Below, piece by piece: positions 16,195 to 19,953 of a DNA stretch of 19,953 bases. Each line of letters opens with the position of its first letter. Within the stretch, counting starts at the first letter, position 1. A model generated the notes under the pieces. It did not search any database. It was not told where the DNA came from and saw nothing but the letters and a program-made list of their open reading frames with translations. The DNA is from Bacteroidales bacterium UBA5833 (lineage in GTDB: Bacteria; Bacteroidota; Bacteroidia; Bacteroidales; Lentimicrobiaceae): NCBI GenBank assembly GCA_002433025.1, contig DJGZ01000040.1, positions 1-19,953 on the forward strand, read 5' to 3'. A program made the translations under genes and the position numbers.

Positions 16195-18864
16195 TCATTG
16201 TCGTAAGTCAATAGTTTCCCTGCATTCAGGATAATTTGTGCAGCCCAAAAAATTTCCATATTTTCCACTTCGCTTTATCATAAAACCGCTTTTACAATTT
16301 GGGCAAAGGAGTGAGTTCTCCAGAATTTCTATGTTGCTAAATGTTTGATTACAACTCGGATAATGTGAGCATCCTAAAAATTGTGTGGCGTTAGTGGAAT
16401 TTTGTCTGATAACAAGGTTTCCTGTCTGGCAATACGGGCAATTTGTTGTTTTGAGTTTCCCGTCAATTGAAGTTAACAAGTAAATATTATCAGTCAGTAA
16501 TTCAACAGCAAATAAGGATACATCTGATGGAATAAGTAGTACAACTTCGTTTTTAGTTCTTGTTAATGCGACATAGAACAATCTTCGTTCTTCTGCAAAA
16601 CTATATCCTTCGTCATCACTTAGTAACAGTGATAATATCGGGTCGTCTGTCATTTTGTTCGGGAACCCGAGTAAATGATTTTTGAGATTCAGAATAATAA
16701 CATTCTCAGCCTCTAAACCTTTTGCTTTATGTACAGTTATGAATTTAATATCAACTTCTTCGAATCCTTTTACCTCTAATTTGTCTGACTTCTCAATGTA
16801 TTTCACTCTATTGTTAGTGCTTAGTTTAATTATGTCATTAATGTCAAAACTATGCCGTCCTAAAACCAGAATTGGTTTATTGCCATATTTATTTACAAGT
16901 CGCCGGATTTCGTTTATGAAAGTATCTTCAATTGCAGCCTGTTCATAATGCACAAATTTGACAGGATCTTCTAAAGGCTCTTTTATTGATTTTGGGTTTT
17001 TGGGTATTTGCTTAGTATTCTTTCGGATAAACTTTGAAGTAATATCAATGAGCGACTGTGAATTTCTGTAAGTCTGTTCTATCAATAATTTTTCGTTTTT
17101 GCCAAAATATTTTTCAAAATTACTGAACAAAGAAATGTCACTACCTGCGAAACGATATATTGATTGCCAATCATCGCCGACACAAACCAATCTTGCCCCG
17201 GATAAATCACGTATTCTTTTGATTAAATTGAATCGGGCAAATGAAATGTCCTGATACTCGTCAATAATTATATACTGATATTTGTATTCTGGCTTATTTA
17301 TATCTATTAAATCAACTGCCTGATTTATCATATCATTAAAATCAATCTCTTTTCTTTCATTTAAGACATCATCATATTTTTCAAGAATAGGTAGGACAAA
17401 TTGCAAAAATATTTTTTGTCTTTCAAGCATGAAATCACTCCTGACATTAGATTTATCTGAATACAAACTGTTTAATGATTTATCGTTCAATCGCCTTGAT
17501 TTGCTGAGATTTATAAAACTTTCAATAAGTTTGATTATTTCTTTTCCGTATCTTTCATCGTTATCTGTTAATTTTTTGTAGATACTTTGATGGTCTATTG
17601 GTTTTAAGGAAACATTCTCTTTTACCAGCATTTCTCTTAATTTTTGTAACAAAACTTTATCTCTGTTGTAAAAAGAATAGGTTTCCAATAGTTTCGTATT
17701 GTTTTCTCTGTGCGTTTGTCTTTTTATCTGCATTTCTTCGACATACTTCTGTTCATTAAAAGGCGTAAGCCATTTCGCACAATTATTCTCGTCTACACCA
17801 AAATGCTCTAGCCATATGTCATAATCTTTCAGATAAAAATCTGGGCGATACAATACTTCACCATAAGGGTATGGCTTTTCATATTCATACTCAATGCCAT
17901 TCAGGTATAAAAAATTAGCTATTGTGAGCTCTTCTAAGCTTTTAACCTTTTCACCCTGAAGTGTATTAAGCGAGGATTTTGACACAATGTTTAAAGATTC
18001 GCATTTTGATTTTAATGTCTGAAAGTCAATTCCTTTCTGTATGTCTATTTTCTCGCCTAATGAATTGTATTTCTCGTTTTCTTCCGGAATATTCAAATAA
18101 CAGGCAACGAACTGAATATATGATTCTACTGCTTCGGAATCCTTATAAATGTCACTTTGCAAATATTCTTTTATAACTCTGCTTAAGGTGCCTTCATTTG
18201 TAACTGCAGGAATATTTGTTTGAAATCTTTTTATTGTATCATAGCCAAGTTTATGAAAAGTTGTCACTTTGGCACCAATTCCAAGTTTAGTTATTCTTTC
18301 ATTTAGTTCCTCCACAGTTTTTTTCGTATACGACAGCAATAAAATATGCTCAGGCCTGATATTTTTCTTTTCGATCAGGTATTTAACTTTTCCGAGGATT
18401 GTTAAGGTTTTTCCTGAACCCGCGCCGGCTATTATCAGATTAGAGTATTCGTCTGTTATTATTGCAGTTCGTTGCTGGTCGTCAAGTTTCTTTCCCTCAA
18501 TGTCGTCGAAATATTGTTTAAGTATTTCCTTGTGTTTTCTTACATAGTTTTTGTTGTATCCAACTATATAATTATCAAAATTACCGTAGATCTTATTAAA
18601 CTTTTTTACTTTTTCTTCTTTCTTATAAAATTTTGTTTTGTTCTTGAAATACTTTCTTACCTCGAAATATTTAGATTTTATTTTTTTACGCTCCACCCAA
18701 GTGATATATTCATTTAGTGTGTCTATAGTGTCGATGAACTCAGTAATTTTTTGTAAATTACTTAAATAAGCAATGTTCTGATATTTTTTATTTTCTGATG
18801 ATTGCCGAATCCTGTATATTAATACTAATGCAGCAATCGAAGCGATAATAGGGATCAATATCAT
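16195..18864 (-). CDS. UvrD/HelD-like SF1 helicase with nuclease-like insert and two C4 zinc fingers
   Basis: This 889-residue SF1A helicase would unwind DNA using ATP. Its motifs are all present: Q-motif around DDQQRTA (128-134), I AGAGSGKT (146-153), II IIDEYQDIS (533-541), III VGDDWQSIYRFAG (562-574), IV QTYRNS (597-602), V TVHKAKGLEAENVI (710-723) and VI ALTRTKNEV (766-774). Residues about 310-360 hold an insert, ANFLYLNGIEYEYEKPYPYG followed by YRPDFYL and IWLEHFG. Its spacing of E312, D342 and E353 resembles a restriction-endonuclease-like fold. The C-terminus carries two topoisomerase-type zinc fingers (C809, C812, C832, C838; C854, C857, C875, C881). The first 20 residues form a hydrophobic segment, possibly a membrane anchor. 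It converges with the methylase operon and shares its AT-rich composition, so it may belong to the same island. Confidence 0.9.
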   Translation of the reverse strand: MILIPIIASIAALVLIYRIRQSSENKKYQNIAYLSNLQKITEFIDTIDTLNEYITWVERKKIKSKYFEVRKYFKNKTKFYKKEEKVKKFNKIYGNFDNYIVGYNKNYVRKHKEILKQYFDDIEGKKLDDQQRTAIITDEYSNLIIAGAGSGKTLTILGKVKYLIEKKNIRPEHILLLSYTKKTVEELNERITKLGIGAKVTTFHKLGYDTIKRFQTNIPAVTNEGTLSRVIKEYLQSDIYKDSEAVESYIQFVACYLNIPEENEKYNSLGEKIDIQKGIDFQTLKSKCESLNIVSKSSLNTLQGEKVKSLEELTIANFLYLNGIEYEYEKPYPYGEVLYRPDFYLKDYDIWLEHFGVDENNCAKWLTPFNEQKYVEEMQIKRQTHRENNTKLLETYSFYNRDKVLLQKLREMLVKENVSLKPIDHQSIYKKLTDNDERYGKEIIKLIESFINLSKSRRLNDKSLNSLYSDKSNVRSDFMLERQKIFLQFVLPILEKYDDVLNERKEIDFNDMINQAVDLIDINKPEYKYQYIIIDEYQDISFARFNLIKRIRDLSGARLVCVGDDWQSIYRFAGSDISLFSNFEKYFGKNEKLLIEQTYRNSQSLIDITSKFIRKNTKQIPKNPKSIKEPLEDPVKFVHYEQAAIEDTFINEIRRLVNKYGNKPILVLGRHSFDINDIIKLSTNNRVKYIEKSDKLEVKGFEEVDIKFITVHKAKGLEAENVIILNLKNHLLGFPNKMTDDPILSLLLSDDEGYSFAEERRLFYVALTRTKNEVVLLIPSDVSLFAVELLTDNIYLLTSIDGKLKTTNCPYCQTGNLVIRQNSTNATQFLGCSHYPSCNQTFSNIEILENSLLCPNCKSGFMIKRSGKYGNFLGCTNYPECRETIDLRQ

Positions 18865-18875
18865 AGTTGATTTTT

Positions 18876-18903
18876 ATTATGTATTGCGATTATTATTTGT
18901 CAA
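18876..18903 (-). promoter_or_regulatory. Possible sigma70-type promoter of the helicase gene
   Basis: On the minus strand TTGACA (18903-18898) is followed after 16 nt by CATAAT (18881-18876), just upstream of the helicase ATG at 18864. This looks like a classical -35/-10 pair rather than the Bacteroidota TTG/TAnnTTTG form. The predicted transcript would have an almost absent leader. Treat as tentative. Confidence 0.3.
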
Positions 18904-18937
18904 TCGTCACTTAGTAAATAGTGGCAACAACTTAAAA

Positions 18938-18976
18938 ATACAAATATTTGCATTGCCGCAATGTAAATATTTGTAT
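18938..18976. repeat. 39-nt near-perfect palindrome upstream of the helicase
   Basis: The outer arms ATACAAATATTT (18938-18949) and AAATATTTGTAT (18965-18976) are perfect reverse complements. The inner arms CATTG (18951-18955) and CAATG (18959-18963) also match around a CCG loop, with only one G/T position unpaired or wobble between them. Read on the minus strand the hairpin is followed by TTTTT, so it could terminate transcription entering from the right. It could also be a dimeric regulator site or a scar of a mobile element. It starts 74 bp upstream of the helicase start codon. Confidence 0.7.
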
Positions 18977-19310
18977 GTCAATCCATTTTCTTTAAGAATT
19001 TCTTACTTGGAGCAGTAAATTTACAAAAACATATTTCCTTTATTCAAGCATTGGTTAAGAACAAATCAGTTTATTTTATTATTACTTCAACGGTTCTAAT
19101 CGCTTTGGAGCTGAAAATTCAGGTACTGTTTATGTGCATACCTCGGGAATCGTTATCAAGGGATCATTGACGGAAGTCCTGCTTATAGGCCTGAATGTCT
19201 GATAAAAAAGTGCTTTCAGTTAATACTTCCCATTAAGTTTTTCACAGCTTTTGAGCCTTCAAAGTTGTATGGAGTCTTTTACTAACTCTGCTAACACTCA
19301 TTTTCCGGTT
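18977..19310. other. Intergenic stretch without a recognisable gene
   Basis: No frame here has a start codon, length and composition that support a gene. One orphan plus-strand frame (19062-19202) reads NGSNRFGAENSGTVYVHTSG and ends in TGA but has no start. It could be a decayed coding remnant. No RNA gene or strong terminator is visible. Confidence 0.4.
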
Positions 19311-19612
19311 TATGCTTTCGTTTTACCCAATAACATGCTTACGTTTCTCCCAAAACGTGCTTACGTTTTACTAAAAAGGAACGTTCCTTTTTTCTGAAAC
19401 GAACGTTCCTTTTGCCGGAAACGTGCTTTCGTTTTAGTGAAAGCGACCTGATGATTTCGACAAAACGACTTGATGTTTTCTTCAAAACGACTTGATGTTT
19501 TCCTTTAAACGACCTGATGTTTTCCTGAAAACGACTTGATGTTTTCGACAAAACGACTTGATGTTTTTCTGAAAACGACTTGATGTTTTCTTCAAAACAA
19601 CCTGATGTTTTC
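19311..19612. repeat. 22-bp tandem array of palindromic units, about 14 copies
   Basis: Units recur every 22 bp exactly from 19334 to 19598 (19334, 19356, 19378 and so on), with one more copy at 19311/19312 shifted by one base. Three core families share this phase. The CGTGCTTWCGTTTT type is at 19311, 19334 (with CATGCTT), 19356 and 19422. The GAACGTTCC type is at 19378 and 19400. The CGACYTGATGTTTTC type makes up the eight units from 19444 to 19598, the last one altered to CAACCTGATG. Most units are themselves inverted repeats, for example GAAAAC-8 nt-GTTTTC and the perfect 20-bp palindrome AAAAAGGAACGTTCCTTTTT at 19373-19392. Open frames across it are repeat artefacts. Confidence 0.85.
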
Positions 19613-19655
19613 TTAACGCCATTTTTGGAAGGCCGGTGTTGTTCCAGTTATTGAT

Positions 19656-19749
19656 CCCGCTGACGCGGGCACCTTCGTCCGTGCGCAGCAATGAACGTAT
19701 CAAGGTTTAATCGTCTTTTACACACTTAACAGGTTAGAAGAAAACCTGT
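19656..19749. repeat. Two small stem-loops right of the 22-bp array
   Basis: CCCGC-TGAC-GCGGG (19656-19669) is a perfect 5-bp stem with a 4-nt loop. ACAGGTT (19729-19735) pairs with AACCTGT (19743-19749) around a 7-nt loop. Base composition here returns to intermediate GC. Neither is followed by a clear T-run. They may be structured intergenic DNA or parts of a decayed element. Confidence 0.4.
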
Positions 19750-19814
19750 CAGGCGGATGCTGGCGCCGTTTGGCACCTGTCCCTTGTTCAGGGTAGTCAG
19801 TGCCTGCGTTGAAT

Positions 19815-19855
19815 CAAATCTAAAATCCAAAATCCGAAATCTAAAATCCGAAATT
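19815..19855. repeat. Short A-rich direct repeat
   Basis: AAATCTAAAATCC is repeated exactly at 19816-19828 and 19837-19849, 21 bp apart. It is embedded in a run of AAATCY/AAAATCC words. Such simple A-rich intergenic words are usually slippage products. I see no coding or regulatory meaning. Confidence 0.6.
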
Positions 19856-19889
19856 TCAACCCGCGGCCTGAGCGGATAAAGAGAAGAAA

Positions 19890-19936
19890 GTCAACAGTTT
19901 ATGTTGACATCGCAAGGCATTGATTGGAAAATCAAT
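19890..19936. repeat. Two adjacent perfect 7-bp stem-loops at the window end
   Basis: GTCAACA-5 nt-TGTTGAC spans 19890-19908 and ATTGATT-GGAA-AATCAAT spans 19919-19936. Both stems are perfect. The second has A-runs after it on the plus strand, so neither is a standard plus-strand terminator. They might be operator sites or belong to the leader of a gene beyond the window. Confidence 0.4.
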
Positions 19937-19953
19937 AAAAAGAAGACCTGACA

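Noticed and set aside
19311..19612. Possible CRISPR array
   Set aside because: The period is only 22 bp, there are no unique spacers between conserved repeats, and no cas genes are in the window.
19339..19703. Two minus-strand frames rich in KTSSRF and KHQVV
   Set aside because: They are translations of the 22-bp array. A 22-bp period shifts frame each unit and gives a repeating 22-residue pattern, as expected from repeats rather than selection.

Overview
The window looks like a chromosomal segment of a Bacteroidota bacterium, probably a Bacteroidales-like lineage. The signs are: matches to the Bacteroidota -7 promoter box TAnnTTTG upstream of several genes; a QueA of the longer, roughly 400-residue kind; an RND efflux operon ending in a PG0541-type accessory gene; and intergenic arrays of the GACCCCGGCGGGGTC palindrome. 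No ribosomal or other strictly taxonomic marker is present, so the assignment is an inference.

Region 1 (1-2625). On the minus strand, queA (tRNA queuosine synthesis) is followed with a one-base overlap by a small P-loop NTPase of the THEP1/NTPase_1 kind. Between queA and the next gene is a non-coding stretch dominated by a compound tandem repeat. Its period is about 93 bp and each unit carries two different GC-rich palindromes.

Region 2 (2568-9145). A GC-rich plus-strand operon runs TetR regulator, TolC-type outer-membrane protein, periplasmic adaptor lipoprotein, RND pump of 1040 residues, and PG0541-like small protein. It forms one tripartite efflux system. A perfect 11-bp inverted repeat abutting a perfect TAnnTTTG box in front of tetR is a strong operator candidate. 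A GC-rich hairpin with a short T-run closes the operon.

Region 3 (about 9180-18864). The base composition becomes visibly AT-rich and the content changes to a defence-type island. Five genes follow vsr in tight plus-strand succession, with gaps of 37, 10 and 12 bp and overlaps of 4 and 8 bp. They encode (i) a 909-residue protein with a probable PUA/EVE-like reader domain, an Hsp90/MutL/MORC-like ATPase and a histidine-kinase-like C-terminus; (ii) a 443-residue protein with an intact phospho-receiver domain and an unrecognised C-terminal region; (iii) a DNA cytosine-5 methyltransferase; (iv) a DUF3883 protein with a PD-(D/E)XK-like nuclease signature; and (v) a 110-residue protein of unknown function. 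I read this as a modification/restriction-type system in which a phosphorelay-like ATPase/receiver pair may control or sense, the methylase marks self DNA, Vsr repairs deaminated 5mC, and the DUF3883 protein is a candidate nuclease. Converging on it from the minus strand is an 889-residue UvrD/HelD-like helicase with an inserted nuclease-like domain, two C4 zinc fingers and an N-terminal membrane segment.

Region 4 (18865-19953). No convincing gene is present. The stretch holds a 39-nt near-perfect palindrome upstream of the helicase, a 22-bp tandem array of about 14 palindromic units with three core families, a short A-rich direct repeat, and several small stem-loops.
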